A stretch of 64,000 bases of DNA from Adiantum capillus-veneris (GCA_014529385.2 CM043942.1:53508647-53572646), one strand, 5' to 3'; shown: positions 11,213 through 21,495, numbered from the stretch's first letter. Translations and numbers: made by a program. The notes: a model not told the origin generated them from the letters alone.

Positions 11213-12439
11213 CTATCGATTGATCGCTTTGGTGCCTATTTCATTCAAGGTTAAAGATGTACTCACATTTGTAACACAATTTTCTTGACTTACCTCCCCC
11301 ACTTGGGTAGCATCTTTTGATTCTTTAACCTCTTGTTCCACTGCTTCAGTTCTTTGAATAAACTTCTCACTTGATCCTTCTTCGGTTACCTTCATCTTGA
11401 CCTCTTCTGCAAGACCAATGATACTTGGTGTGCGGGTACCAATTGATGGTGGGCATAGGATGATTGTAAGTGGTGATTGTGGCGGTGGTTGCATTGGTGA
11501 CTGGCATTGAACTGGTGTGGCTAGATGTGGTTGCACCGTTGGTGGTGGGATTTGAACAGGTGGGATTGGTTGCCTGAGTGGCGGTGGTGTTCTTGGTGGA
11601 GAGATCTGATTCTGTCTCCCCCCTCTATTGAAATTCTGCCTCCTCGGGTGTGGGCAGTAGTACATTCCACGGCCATCTTCCTCGTAGTTGTAACAATGGT
11701 ACTCTGGGTTCTGCCTTCGTTGTCCTCTTCCTTGTTCTGTGTTCCTTCCAGGTGTATGCCCTTGCTGCACTAGATGCACATATAAACTCTCTAGCTGGGT
11801 GGTGATGTGACTCAGCAGGTCTTGCTCTTCTGATGCCTCCTGTGGTTGGACTCTATGATTGGCTGTTGCAGTCACTGGGGTTGGTTGGGCCGAGCTTGTT
11901 TCCTCTGACTCGTTAACTCTTGCTTGCATGCGTAGCTTCTTGTCTTTAAGGCGGGCTACTTCGACTGCCAACTCATATGTTGCAGGAAACCTTCCCTTCA
12001 CCTTCTCTCTAAGCGGCGACCATAGACCAGCAATGAAACGGTCCTTCTTTAGGAAAATAGGCGCTCCTTCACCTTCCTCCAGCGAGGCAACCCATCTCTC
12101 CCATAAGTCCACAAATTTAGACTCGTAGGTGGCATACTCCAGCAGGCCTCCTTGCTTTAATTATGTTAGTAACTGCCATAGCCTCTCCGAGGTTGTGCCT
12201 CCACCAAACCTCTTTACAAAAGTAGCCATTAACACATCCCATGCATTCTTGGTGGCCTGGGGCAATGCATTATACCAGGACTTGGCCTCTACTTTCATTA
12301 GTAGAGGAAAAATTCTAAGTTGTGAAGCGTCGTCATCTTTGTTGGAGACGATATAAGCAATGTCGAAATCATCCAAAAAGTCGGTGGTGAGATCCTCTCC
12401 CTTCTTTCCACTGAACGTGGGGAAAGAAACACTTGCCAT
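11213..12439 (-). pseudogene. gag of the young RT-less element
   Basis: Starts at ATG 12439 (MASVSFPTFSGKKGED) and reads through one in-frame TAA at about 12161-12163 into the 299-codon stretch 12112-11213. The first part has the usual retrotransposon-gag look: YNALPQATKNAWDVLMATF, then a leucine-rich helix region with VDLWERWVASLEEGE. At about residue 240 a knuckle-like CYNYEEDGRGMYYC has lost its second Cys (Tyr) and its His (Arg). The C-terminal half is proline-rich (PPRTPPPLRQPIPPVQIPPP) and then charged. The old relative at 24754-25520 has Glu where this copy has the stop. Gag assignment is firm; function of the proline-rich tail is unknown. Confidence 0.8.
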
Positions 12440-12551
12440 GGTAGTGACTCAGGAAATTACAAAACTCTTTTTCTTTTTTTTTCTTTTTTTTTTTAACATT
12501 ACATTAACAGTAGCGGCTCATAGCAGCTTTTTACAGGGGTGGGTGGATAGG

Positions 12552-12767
12552 TTAAAACAAGATAAAGATAGAAACATTAAAGGAATGATGGTAATCTAAT
12601 ATGGGGAGAATGATAGGGTTCGGGGAATTGAGGATTTCTCCTAGTACTGCCGCACCGAATAGGTGTACGATCTTCTGTTGGTAGAAGACTTTCCTATCTA
12701 CATAGATATTCACATGCATATGCTGCAAGAATCTGAATGGGAATGCCGTTGGCCCGTTTTCCATCAT
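12552..12767 (-). pseudogene. Conserved leader coding block upstream of gag
   Basis: The 71-codon frame ends ILPILDYHHSFNVSIFILF. The old relative near 25620-25860 translates almost the same: FLQHMHV, then YQQ, then ILPILDYYHSFDVSIFILF. Conservation of the translation between a young and an old copy suggests it was coding. It lies between the longer leader ORF (ending 12790) and gag, and may be a second exon or a frameshifted continuation of that ORF. No known domain recognised. Confidence 0.4.
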
Positions 12768-12789
12768 GCACAGAGGATGAAATACTTAC

Positions 12790-13320
12790 TTATACTCTTA
12801 CCGTGCCAGTGTTGATGAGTCGGCACATCCACAAGAGGTCGTCGCCTTTCATGGGCTCTACCTTTCCTTCGTTGCTCTGCACGTACGGGGTGATGGCGAT
12901 GCGTCTGACCACTCCCAGCCTCTTGGCTAACAAAAATTGCATGTAATTTCCATCGTCGGCGTGTTGCATGAATTCTACTCCATTCAGTTGCAACTCGTCC
13001 CCAGCCCACTGGGTTTCTCCCATGGTAGAGAGCTTCTTCAGGATAAGTTGTACAGGGAGAGGAGGAAGATCCTCCACTCTCTTTCCAAAACAGCAAGAGC
13101 AGTAGCCGAACCACTCTTCTCTAGGACATGGGAATCTTCTTACCACTTCTTCTTCCGGATTGTCGAAGTGGATTGGTAGCACTCGCATGCGTCGTGCAAA
13201 TCGATAGGCGACCTTTCGCCGCTTAGCTTCGGATGACTTCCTCTTTGGCAAACTGGGTACAACCCGGCTTTCTGAGATTGAAGCACTTGCTTGGCTAGAT
13301 GCTTCTCCCTTCAGGGTCAT
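12790..13320 (-). CDS. Leader ORF 3 of the young RT-less element, unknown function
   Basis: A 176-codon ORF starting at ATG 13320. The first 50 residues are basic (SLPKRKSSEAKRRKVAYRFA). A Cys-rich patch follows (EEWFGYCSCCFGKRVEDLPP), and the C-terminus reads LLWMCRLINTGTVRV. Its ATG overlaps the TGA of leader ORF 2 as ATGA. The bases after GTG-ACG at the end read GGTAAGAG, a possible splice donor, and the old copy has GGTATGC at the same place, so the reading frame might continue by splicing into the block at 12552-12767. I find no known domain. It might be a nucleic-acid-binding leader protein given its basic start, but that is a guess. Confidence 0.45.
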   Translation of the reverse strand: MTLKGEASSQASASISESRVVPSLPKRKSSEAKRRKVAYRFARRMRVLPIHFDNPEEEVVRRFPCPREEWFGYCSCCFGKRVEDLPPLPVQLILKKLSTMGETQWAGDELQLNGVEFMQHADDGNYMQFLLAKRLGVVRRIAITPYVQSNEGKVEPMKGDDLLWMCRLINTGTVRV

Positions 13321-13526
13321 GTGTTTCCAGACTGGCTTATCTTCTCCTTGCCTTTGGCTCGAGCAGCCCCTTCAGGCCACTTTGGAGTTATAACTTTGAC
13401 TGTAGTTTCTTTAGGGAAAAGAGGTCTCACCGTTTGCTTCCCTTCCTTGATGTGAATGACTTCTTTGCGATGAATGTCGATGTAGATGACTTCAGCCCTT
13501 TCGCTGCCTTCATTGCTGGCACTCAT
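13317..13526 (-). CDS. Leader ORF 2, unknown
   Basis: A 69-codon ORF between leader ORFs 1 and 3 in a different frame. Start and stop both overlap its neighbours (start inside the end of ORF 1, TGA sharing ATGA with ORF 3). Composition is basic and polar (RPLFPKETTVKVITPKW). ORFs 1 and 3 share one frame, so this could instead be a stretch bounded by two frameshifts in a single original protein. Confidence 0.3.
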   Translation of the reverse strand: MSASNEGSERAEVIYIDIHRKEVIHIKEGKQTVRPLFPKETTVKVITPKWPEGAARAKGKEKISQSGNT

Positions 13527-13749
13527 TGACAGTGTGCCTTGGTTGACAACAGTGATGGCACTTCACCGACCTCCCACTTGATGCTCTCAATTTATAGTTA
13601 GAACGAGTGACACGAGATGGAGAATTTACCTCTTGAATGCTGACGACACTACAGCCTGGCAGTAGCACCTCAATGAAGGCGGCTAGTGCCTCCTTCGTCT
13701 CTTCTTCTTCCGTCCTCCAGTTAAAAAATTCCTTCATCCATTCGTCCAT
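13510..13749 (-). CDS. Leader ORF 1 with CCHC zinc knuckle
   Basis: A 79-codon ORF beginning 73 bases inside the 5' LTR. Its C-terminus reads KCHHCCQPRHTVNECQQ, which fits CX2CX4HX4C exactly, the knuckle of retroviral nucleocapsids. The N-terminal part is acidic (WRTEEEETKEALAAFIEVLL). A knuckle upstream of gag is out of place, since it normally sits at the gag C-terminus, and the gag knuckle of this same copy is degenerate. It may be a relic of a captured gag end or a separate nucleic-acid-binding peptide. Confidence 0.45.
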   Translation of the reverse strand: MDEWMKEFFNWRTEEEETKEALAAFIEVLLPGCSVVSIQEVNSPSRVTRSNYKLRASSGRSVKCHHCCQPRHTVNECQQ

Positions 13750-13806
13750 TCACAATAGTTTAGGGGTTTCAGTCTTGTAAACTGACGGGTTTCATGAAAA
13801 GATCCT

Positions 13807-13822
13807 CAGTGGGGGCACCAAA
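13807..13822 (-). promoter_or_regulatory. Primer-binding site
   Basis: On the minus strand TTTGGTGCCCCCACTG starts right after the 5' LTR. TGG as the first bases of complementarity fits the CCA end of a tRNA. I cannot assign the tRNA by eye. Confidence 0.6.
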
Positions 13823-14033
13823 TGACGGGAGCAAAGCGAACCCTGAACCCCGACGGCCTCTAAAACACCGAGGACTGAATGGCGCGCCTCGAGCCTGTCA
13901 TAGTAAAGCAAACAGGGGCACCACCTAGCTTCAACGGCTAGGACGCAAACAACACACCACCATAACAAAGTTTTCATCCAAGAGAGATGGATGCTTGGGA
14001 GTAATGATGAAGAGGAAAGGGAATGAGATCGAG

Positions 14034-14078
<45 letters not shown>

Positions 14079-14510
14079 GGAAAGGGGTATAGCGGCTTAG
14101 TACTTAGGCACCACAAAAGGATGGCGAATCCGCACACCATTCACACATACACAAGCTCACTCCAAACACAAGACTAGGTGGCGATTCCGCACACCTCACA
14201 TGGGCAAAACATTGCAAGAAAACATACTCACAAAACCTCAAGCTTTATTTAGAGAATAAGGCGATGAAATGGGGAGCATAGGGTAGGGGTATGAGAAGGG
14301 AGAGAGTGGTAGAGCACATGGCGGATAGGTGGGAGTTGATGGCGAAGACTCGCACGAGGGTTATGGCCATCATCCTTCATTTAGTTGCCCTTCATCTTCC
14401 ATAGCCAAGGGTGTAGAGGTCATGCTCAACACAAGCATGGTGATTGCGGTGATGGTGATGGTGTGGGTGTGTGTGTGTGTGCACTAGGCACACACAGTGC
14501 ATAGTGTGTT

Positions 14511-14513
<3 letters not shown>

Positions 14514-14564
<51 letters not shown>
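14514..14564. repeat. (GT)n microsatellite in LTR
   Basis: GT tract of about 50 bases directly upstream (+ strand sense) of the TATA-containing block. The partner LTR has only about 24 bases here. Confidence 0.95.
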
Positions 14565-14565
<1 letters not shown>

Positions 14566-14574
14566 TGGTGACGC

Positions 14575-14588
14575 CTCTTTATATAGGG
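14575..14588 (-). promoter_or_regulatory. TATA box, 5' LTR
   Basis: On the minus strand CCTATATAAAGAGG. In the 5' LTR this would be the promoter that transcribes the young element. Confidence 0.6.
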
Positions 14589-15419
14589 GAGGAGGGGGGA
14601 GAAATTCTAGAATTTAGAAATGAAGAAATCATTATCTACATAGGCCATGTGACTGTGGACCCCACTTGTCTGGCTGTGTGTATATGTGCCAGAATAGCAG
14701 TCTCATGAGAGAGAGACTAAGAGAGAGAGATGGGTTGATGAAAAAAAAGTGAGAGGTGATATGGAGAATAAAGTAATTACAAGAGGGGAGAGAGGGGAGT
14801 GTGTTCAGAGGTGAATCTGTGTGCAGATGTGTGTGAACACAAGAAAAATTAGGTAACCACCGGGTGGGGATGGGTCTGTGGGCACCTTTTTCAATGAAAC
14901 TGAGTGTGTGTGAGTGTGGGGGAGGTTATTTATCTACAAGACAAGAGACATGGCGCCCTTTAGAGAGAGAGGGGGGTATTTGGGTCATGGGATATAATAG
15001 GAGAGAGAAAGAGGGGGTGGGGTATACTATTTTGGAAGATAGGGTAAGTTGCATGTGAGTTAGGGTGCATTATTGGTGAGTTATAATGCATTATTGGTGA
15101 GAGGTGGGGTAGCTTGAGGGGAGAGAGAAAGGAGAAAGGACAAGGGGAAGAGAGAGGGGGTTGACCTTTTGAGTGGAGGAGAGGAAAAGGGACACACGGC
15201 GGGGCATCAGTGAACAAAAAGGAGGCAAGGTGGGGATGGGCTGCCCCGCAGGCATGAGGTGGCCTATTTTACCTTTCTCATATATTTACATAATCATACT
15301 TTATTTTTTTTCTTACTTTTCCAATGCCTTTTATCACTCCCTCCCTAAGAGGAGGTTTCCATGGGGTGGGGACGAGAGAAGAGGGGTATGGGAGCTTGGC
15401 TTGTGAAAAGCCCCCATCA

Positions 15420-15552
15420 ATGTCTACCTCTTCTACATTGGTCTTACCATTTGTCACTCCTTTGATGTGTTCCTTCACCTTCACCTTACTCTTACTTCCA
15501 AGACCGATGACACTTTAGCACCTCTTAAAAAATTGTGGGTTGTACTCTTCTC
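15420..15552 (-). pseudogene. Old RT-less element, fragment between two insertions
   Basis: The minus strand translates as KVKVKEHIKGVTNGKTN, which corresponds to the start of the post-gag ORF in the young copy (AKGMKDTREEENQ region). It is bounded by the young element on the left and the copia LTR on the right, and so records the order of nesting. Confidence 0.5.
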
Positions 15553-15745
15553 TGTTGGGGTATAAAGCCCAATGTGGTCGCCCAGGTAAGTGGGCGGGCC
15601 GGCAGGTATGTACACATATTCTTTTGTTAAAACCTAATAAGAACTCACTATGCTCTACTCATTACAGTAGAGCGAGTTCACCATATCGTAGTGCTCTTCT
15701 TCTCGCACTCTCTCTCACGTCGCACTTCCGCTCGTACTCCTTCCA
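15553..15745 (+). repeat. Copia 5' LTR
   Basis: Begins TGTTGGGGTATAAAGCCC. The TATAAAG near its start could be the promoter. It ends two bases before the primer site. Confidence 0.95.
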
Positions 15746-15746
15746 C

Positions 15747-15765
15747 TGGTATCAGAGCTCAGATC
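15747..15765 (+). promoter_or_regulatory. Primer-binding site, initiator tRNA-Met type
   Basis: TGGTATCAGAGCTCAGATC is the standard plant copia primer site complementary to the 3' end of initiator tRNA-Met. Confidence 0.9.
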
Positions 15766-16744
15766 AAGGCTCGGGGCAGCACTGCAGGAGGCTAGAGTCA
15801 CCAGCTCAGATTGGAGTGAAATTCGACAGGCGAAGACACGGCCCCAAATCTTGGGGTCATTCTGAGGTCATCTCGGCCACCGTTTGGCTTCGACAAAGGT
15901 CTGCGCAGGCCATTTTTGACTATGTGGTTTCGAAGGGTGCAGGTCCGACTCTGCAAATTTGGGGTTTTCGGCCTACGACTGCAGGTGCTGAGGATATCGA
16001 CACTCCCAGAGTGTTGATTTGTGGCTGTCTACACATCGAAGGATGGCTCACAGTTCTTGGAGGCGTGTCACATACGACACGGGCACATTTACACACAGAC
16101 TGTAGGCGACATCCACTAGTTCATTAGGTAGCTTGTGTTTGCTGCTTGATATTCCAGATTCCATCCTGACATTGCAGGTACTTCCACATGGGATGTATTG
16201 TCAGAGATGATGTATCTTTGTTGAGGGTTTGCTGGCTATGAGTCATGCAAAAAACAACCGCCGCAACGGTTACAACATACTATGGGAAATTTGTGGATGT
16301 ATGACTTTGTGGGAAGTCTATGTACTATCAGATTTACTGCAGCCTTTGTTGAGGGTCGAGTGAGGTTTTATTGAGTTGGGGGATTCTCGAATGTTGAGAT
16401 CCTTTCGGTGATACATCTTTCGGATTGCATCTTTGCTTTACTGCCGTTGAGGCATTGTCGCAGTCTATGCTTACAGGACAGTGACAGGACAGTGAGAGAC
16501 AGTACAGGTGCAGGACAGGTTTACCCGCAGCTTACAGTGTCAGAGAGACAGTGTTTTTTGAGCTGTTTTTTGGTCTGTTTTTAGTACACCAGAGCCATTT
16601 TACAAAGGAGACTCTGACAAAATTTATGCAGAATCTGAAGCTTTCTTGGTTCATTTGACAGGTTGATATTGGTTCAGAGGTCAGTTTACAGGGGAAACTC
16701 TGCCAAATTTTTCCCAAAAAAGTAAACTACTGTGAAGCGTAGCT

Positions 16745-17680
16745 ATGGCTGGATCACAAGACACTGCTCTCTACAATATCAAGAAGCTGGATGGAACCAA
16801 TTTCCCATTGTGGAAGAAGAAGATTTGGCACGTGTTGGTACAAAAGAAGCAGATAAAACCTATAAATCTCAAGGGGATAAAACCAGAAGATATGGACGAA
16901 GATGAATGGAGCGAAATGGATGAATTGGCACTTTCTACCATTATGCTGACTTTGGCAGAAAGCGTTTACTCAATGTAGCAGACGAGATGTCGGCTTATCA
17001 AGCATGGTTAAAGCTGAGTGATCTTTATGAGAAGCAGAGTGCAGCTTCATAGGTATACTAGCTTATGGAGCTTGTTGACTTGAAGATGAAAGAAGGGACA
17101 CCTATGTCCAATCATCTGAATGAATTCAACACAATCTATAGTCAGTTGTCAGCTTAAGGTGTCAAGTTTGATGAACCTGTTAGAGCTATGTTCCTGTTGA
17201 TCACATTGCCGGAAAGTTGGGACACTTTTCGCACAGCTTTCAGTAATTCTGCACCTCCAGATGGTTTGAACATAGCAGGTGTAGAAGGAAGTCTGCTTAC
17301 TGAAGAAACCAATAGAAAGACAATGGACAAAGGAAAAGGAACAGCCTTAGTTGTCAGGGGAAGGACCAAAGAAAAGGACAAAGGTGGAAAGAGGAATCAG
17401 TCTCGTAGCAAGTCCCGCAGTGCTAAAGGCAAGAGTGACATAGAATGCTACCATTGTGGCAAGAAGGGTCACATGAAAAGAGACTGCAGAGAATGGAAAG
17501 CAGAAAAAGGCAAAGAGAAAGCTGAAGACCATGGTGAGAAGAACAAGTCCTCATTGAAGATTCAACAAATAAATGTGACAAACACTGTTGCAGAGGATGA
17601 CAGTCTAGTGTCAGGAGACATCTACTTCTTGAAGAATACAATGGACTCAGCTCTTCTTACAGCATCTGATGGAAATGCAC
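16745..17680 (+). pseudogene. Copia gag
   Basis: Starts at ATG 16745 with MAGSQDTALYNIKKLDGTNF, typical of copia gag. A frameshift lies near 16970, then stops at 17050 (TAG), 17059 (TAG) and 17155 (TAA) in the resumed frame. From 17188 the frame is open and contains the zinc knuckle CYHCGKKGHMKRDC at about 17445, within a Lys/Arg/Ser-rich tract. It continues without a break into protease. Confidence 0.9.
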
Positions 17681-20600
17681 TGAGTGACTGGATTATAGAC
17701 TCATGGGCATCACTTCATGTGTCTCCAAACAAGGAGTGGTTTACTTCTTATGTGACCACTAAAGGTCATGTTCGGCTAGGCAATGGGCAAACATGTGAGA
17801 TCTTAGGTGTTGGAGATGTTCAATTGAAGTTTCAGAATGGCTCTTCTTTCACGCTGAAGAATGTGAGACATGTTCCCGCAATTACAAAGAGCTTGATCAG
17901 CACAGGTTTACTTGATGATGCTGGCTACGTCACCACTTTTGGACAGAACATGTGGAAGATATCCAAGGGTTCTATGACAGTAGCACATGGAGTAAAGTCT
18001 AGAGGAATTTACATGATTTATGTATCAAATGTCTCTAAAAATGTAATCAATGTAACCGAGCAGCCAAACGTTTCTTTGTGGCATAGCCGGTTAGGACATA
18101 TGTCCAAGAAGGGAATGGAAATCTTGTCTCATTCTGGTTATTTTCCTGGCTTTTCATTTAATGATTTTGAATTCTGTGAACATTGTCTATATGGTAAGCA
18201 AAAACAGTAGAAGAGATACATAGTTGGCACTTGTTCATAGTGATTTGTGTGGACCTATGCCTAACCTATCTCTAGGGGGAGCTTCTTACTTTATGACATT
18301 TATAGATGATTACTCGAGGAAAGTATGGGTTTACTTTCTCAAGCACAAGGATGAAGCGTTTAGTGTTTTCAAAACGTTTATGACACTTGTGGAGAATCAG
18401 AGTGGCAAGAAGCTTAAATGCTTACGCACTGACAATGGTGGAGAGTATGTTTCAAAGGCCTTTCAGGACTTTCGTGAGTCAAAAGGTATAAAACGTGAAC
18501 TTACTGCTACTTACAATCCTCCTCAAAATGGTGTTGCTGAGAGGATGAATAGGACCATACAAGAGAAGGTCAGAAGTATGTTGTCTAATGCACAACTGCC
18601 AAATGGGTTTTGGGCTGAAGCTGTATCAACAGCTGTTCATCTTGTAAATAGATCTCCTAGCAAGGTTTTGCAAAAGGATTCAGTGCCAGAGATGGTATGG
18701 TCAGGCAAAATGCCCTCATACAAGCATCTCAGAGTCTTTGGCTGTGATCCATATACTCACGTTCCAAAGGAATTTAGGAACAAACTTGAGCCAAAGAGTA
18801 GAAAGTGCATCTTTCTAGGCTATGGTAATTCTGGTGAGATGGGGTAAAGACTTTGGGATCCCGAATCTAGAAAGGTTGTCCGCAGCAATGATGTTCACTT
18901 TAATGAATCCAAATATCATTCTAAACCAGAGAGGTTGAGGAGATTAGAAGAGTTGTCTTCCAAGAAGATGGACCTGCACGTGCAAGACAAAATGTCAGGG
19001 CTCAAGAGGAGCAAGGACAGGATAGAGTGGAACCATAGGTTGTGGCTGAGCCTGAGCCACCTATTGTGCGTAGATCTGGACGTATCACGCGACCTCCTGA
19101 TAGGTTTGTTCCATCTATGAACTATGTCATGTTGACTGATTGCAATGAGCCTTCATGTTACAAGGAAGCAGTGCAAATGAAGGACTCCAGGAATTGGCAA
19201 TTGGCCATGCAGTCAGAGATGACAGCTCTGCATAAAAACAAGACATGGAAGCTAGTTAAATTACCACAGGGCAAAAAGGTTCTACCTTGTAAATGGGTTT
19301 AAAGGTATAAGATCACCGCTCATGATAGTCAGCCAAAGTACAAAGCAAGGCTTGTTGCCAAGGGCTTTAAGCAAGAACAAGGCATTGACTTTGATGAAGT
19401 CTTCTCTCCGGTGGTCAAGATGACTACATTGAGATGCTTTCTTGCATTGGTTGCCATATTAGATTTGGTGTTGCACCAAATGGATGTCAAGACAACGTTC
19501 TTGCATGGTGATTTAGATGTGGAAATTTACATGTAGCAGCCAGAAGGGTTTGTTGAGAAAGGCAAGGAAGATTGGGTATGCCAGTTGTTAAAGAGTCTTT
19601 ATGGCTTAAAACAATCACCGAGGGCATGGTACCATAAATTCCACAAGTTTATGCTTTCTCAAGGCTACAAACGTAGTGAGTTCGATCACTGTCTATATAC
19701 AAAGAAGGCTAAGGATGGTAGTTGGCTAATCCTTATTTTGTATGTGGATGACATGTTGATTGCTGGCAAGCACTTGGAAGAAATTTCAGCTTTAAAGTCA
19801 AAGATGGCAAAATCGTTTGACATGAAAGACATGGGTGAGGCAAGTCATATACTTGGTATGCGCATTGAGAGAGATAGATCAAAGAAGTTGATTTGGTTAT
19901 CTCAAACAGAGTATATTGACAAGGTTTTGCAACGTTTCAATATGGAGAAGGGAAAGGCACTGAGTGTTCCATTGCCACCATATGTGAAACTTAGCAAACA
20001 AGATTGTCCCGTGTCTGAGGAAGAAAAGGCTGAAATGGATAAGATTCCATATGCGTCTGCAGTGGGTAGTTTGATGTATGCAATGATTGCTACTCGCCCA
20101 GACATTGCATTTGCAGTGGGAGTAATAAGTCGATACATGTCAAACCCAGGCAAGAAACATTGGGAGGCAGTGAAAGGAATATTGAGATACCTGAAAGCTA
20201 CAAAGAGTATGCGTATATGCTATGGGAGTCAGGAGCTAAGTGTAAAGGGTTTTACAGACTCAGATTATGCAGGTGACTTAGACAACCGAAGGTCTATGTC
20301 AGGGTATGTCTTTACATTGGCTAGTGGAGCAGTATCATGGCATTCTAGATTACAAGATTGTGTTACTCAGTCTACTACAGAGGCTGAATATGTTGTAGCA
20401 TCAGAGGCATGCAAAGAATCAATTTGTCTTAATAGAATAGTAACAGATTTGGGAATGAAAGAAGAGATTCCTATGTTATATTGTGATAGTCAAAGTGCTA
20501 TACAATTGGCTCGCAATCCAGTTTATCACTCAAAGACAAAGCATGTGGATGTGAAGTATCATTTCATCAGGGAAATGCTCGAGGATAAGCAACTTCAGCT

Positions 20601-20697
20601 TAAAGTTCACACCACAGAAAATCCTGTTGATCTACTTACAAAAGGACTTCCCTCAGAGATCTTTGCGCATTTTCGCAAGCAGTTAGGTGTAGGGTAG
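17680..20697 (+). pseudogene. Copia pol: protease, integrase, RT, RNase H
   Basis: The protease motif reads WIIDSWASLHVSP, so the catalytic DSG has become DSW. The integrase zinc region (WHSRLGHMSKKG, CEHC) ends in a stop and frameshift at 18208-18224. The catalytic core is open at 18224-18847 (HSDLCGP, LRTDNGGEY, PPQNGVAERMNR: D, D and E all present). Stops follow at 18845, 19300 and 19534, and a frameshift near 19030. RT is clear, with [18 protein letters not shown] and LYVDDMLIAG. RNase H contains GFTDSDYAGD and STTEAEYV and ends before the polypurine tract. Clearly dead, but every domain is recognisable. Confidence 0.95.
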
Positions 20698-20775
20698 TAC
20701 ATCACTTCTCTACATCTCTTGTATATTAGCTTGTATAGTAGCTTCTCTCACACTTAAAGTACCACATTGGACTTT

Positions 20776-20786
20776 AAGTGGGAGGT
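20776..20786 (+). promoter_or_regulatory. Copia polypurine tract
   Basis: AAGTGGGAGGT directly before the 3' LTR start. Confidence 0.8.
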
Positions 20787-20978
20787 TGTTGGGGTATAAA
20801 GCCCAATGTGGTCACCCAGGTAAGTGGGCGGGCCGGCAGGTATGTACACATATTCTTTTGTTAAAACCTAATAAGAACTCACTATGCTCTACACATTACA
20901 GTAGAGCAAGTTCACCATATCGTCGTGCTCTTCTTCTCGGACTCTCTCTCGCGTCGCACTTCCACTCATACTCCTTCA
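20787..20978 (+). repeat. Copia 3' LTR
   Basis: Partner of 15553-15745, followed by the TTCTC target duplication. Confidence 0.95.
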
Positions 20979-20983
20979 TTCTC

Positions 20984-21245
20984 TTCTCTCTTTCTCCCAC
21001 AGATAGCATCCTAGCTCACCTTTCGAAACCTTAATACCCCGAAAAACTGGTGAACCCGACGTGAAGCTGAGCCGGGTAGGGACATGCAACAGTAACAAGC
21101 TACTCCACAACAACATAATCTGCAAGAGTGGATTCGTAAATCTCAACAAATGGTTATGGAGAAGTTGCAGCGGTTTGAAGGCCGAGATATTTCAAAAAAA
21201 TTCAATTTGTATGAGCAGTCTATGCAAGATAATGGAATTGAAGAT
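20984..21245 (+). pseudogene. Retrotransposon gag N-terminal fragment
   Basis: A + strand frame reads MVMEKLQRFEGRDISKKFN, which resembles the start of a plant retrotransposon gag. It is short and bounded by the copia element on the left and the minus-strand gag of the old RT-less element on the right. Origin unknown; probably a separate broken element. Confidence 0.4.
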
Positions 21246-21495
21246 CAACATCCAATGGATGGTTTTACCTGGTTGGTGGCTGGTGGTGGGAGTAAGGGTA
21301 GAATGAGGGTCTATGGTGGTGGTTTATGTGGTTGAGCAGGTGGTAGGATTTTCACGGGTGGTGCTTGTTGTGGTGGTCTGGGTGGTGGTGGTCTTGCTCT
21401 TAGTGGTGAAATTTGGTTTTGCCTAGCTCCTGTGTTGAAATTTTGCCTCCTTGTGTGTGAGCAGCAATACATACCATGGCTGTCTTCCCCTGTAA
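21246..21495 (-). pseudogene. Old RT-less element gag, proline-rich part
   Basis: Matches 11460-11690 of the young copy (the proline-rich tail and the end of the zinc knuckle). The match stops abruptly at 21495, where a 3.26-kb element has inserted, and resumes at 24754. Confidence 0.65.

Larger units (their letters stand above)
8348..15419 (-). mobile_element. Full-length RT-less LTR retrotransposon with gag and membrane-type ORF (young copy)
   Basis: Direct repeats of 1578 and 1597 bp, both beginning TGACGGGAGC and ending CCCCCATCA, flank a 3.9-kb interior. The repeats differ by roughly 2% by hand count. On the minus strand the interior starts with a primer-site-like sequence (13807-13822) and ends with a polypurine tract (9926-9945). 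Its coding content, in order, is small leader ORFs, gag, then an ORF with a transmembrane-like segment. The interior has no room for, and no trace of, protease, RT, RNase H or integrase, so mobility would need enzymes from another element. It sits inside the 3' coding region of an older relative. The flanking pentamers (GGTGT left, ATGTC right) do not match, so there is no clean target duplication. Confidence 0.85.
13823..15419 (-). repeat. 5' LTR of the young RT-less element
   Basis: Matches 8348-9925 end to end. It has a minus-strand TATA box at 14575-14588, a GA tract at 14030-14075 and a long GT tract at 14514-14564, all longer or shorter than their partners in the other LTR. Non-microsatellite differences cluster in the first 650 bases. 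Confidence 0.9.
15553..20978 (+). mobile_element. Ty1/copia retrotransposon, full length but inactivated
   Basis: LTRs of 193 and 192 bp (TGTTGGGGTA to CTCCTTCCA / CTCCTTCA) are flanked by the 5-bp duplication TTCTC (15548-15552 and 20979-20983). I count eight substitutions and one indel between the LTRs, about 4%. The interior carries gag, protease, integrase, RT and RNase H in copia order. At least seven stops and several frameshifts break it, so it cannot make its proteins. Short LTRs and the protein motifs suggest a Tork-like lineage, tentatively. Confidence 0.95.

Noticed and set aside
8343-15424. Target-site duplication of the young RT-less element
   Set aside because: The flanking pentamers GGTGT and ATGTC do not match. 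I left it unassigned rather than force a match.
15540-16127. 195-codon + strand ORF over the copia 5' LTR and leader
   Set aside because: It covers the LTR, primer site and untranslated leader; gag begins at 16745, so it is chance.
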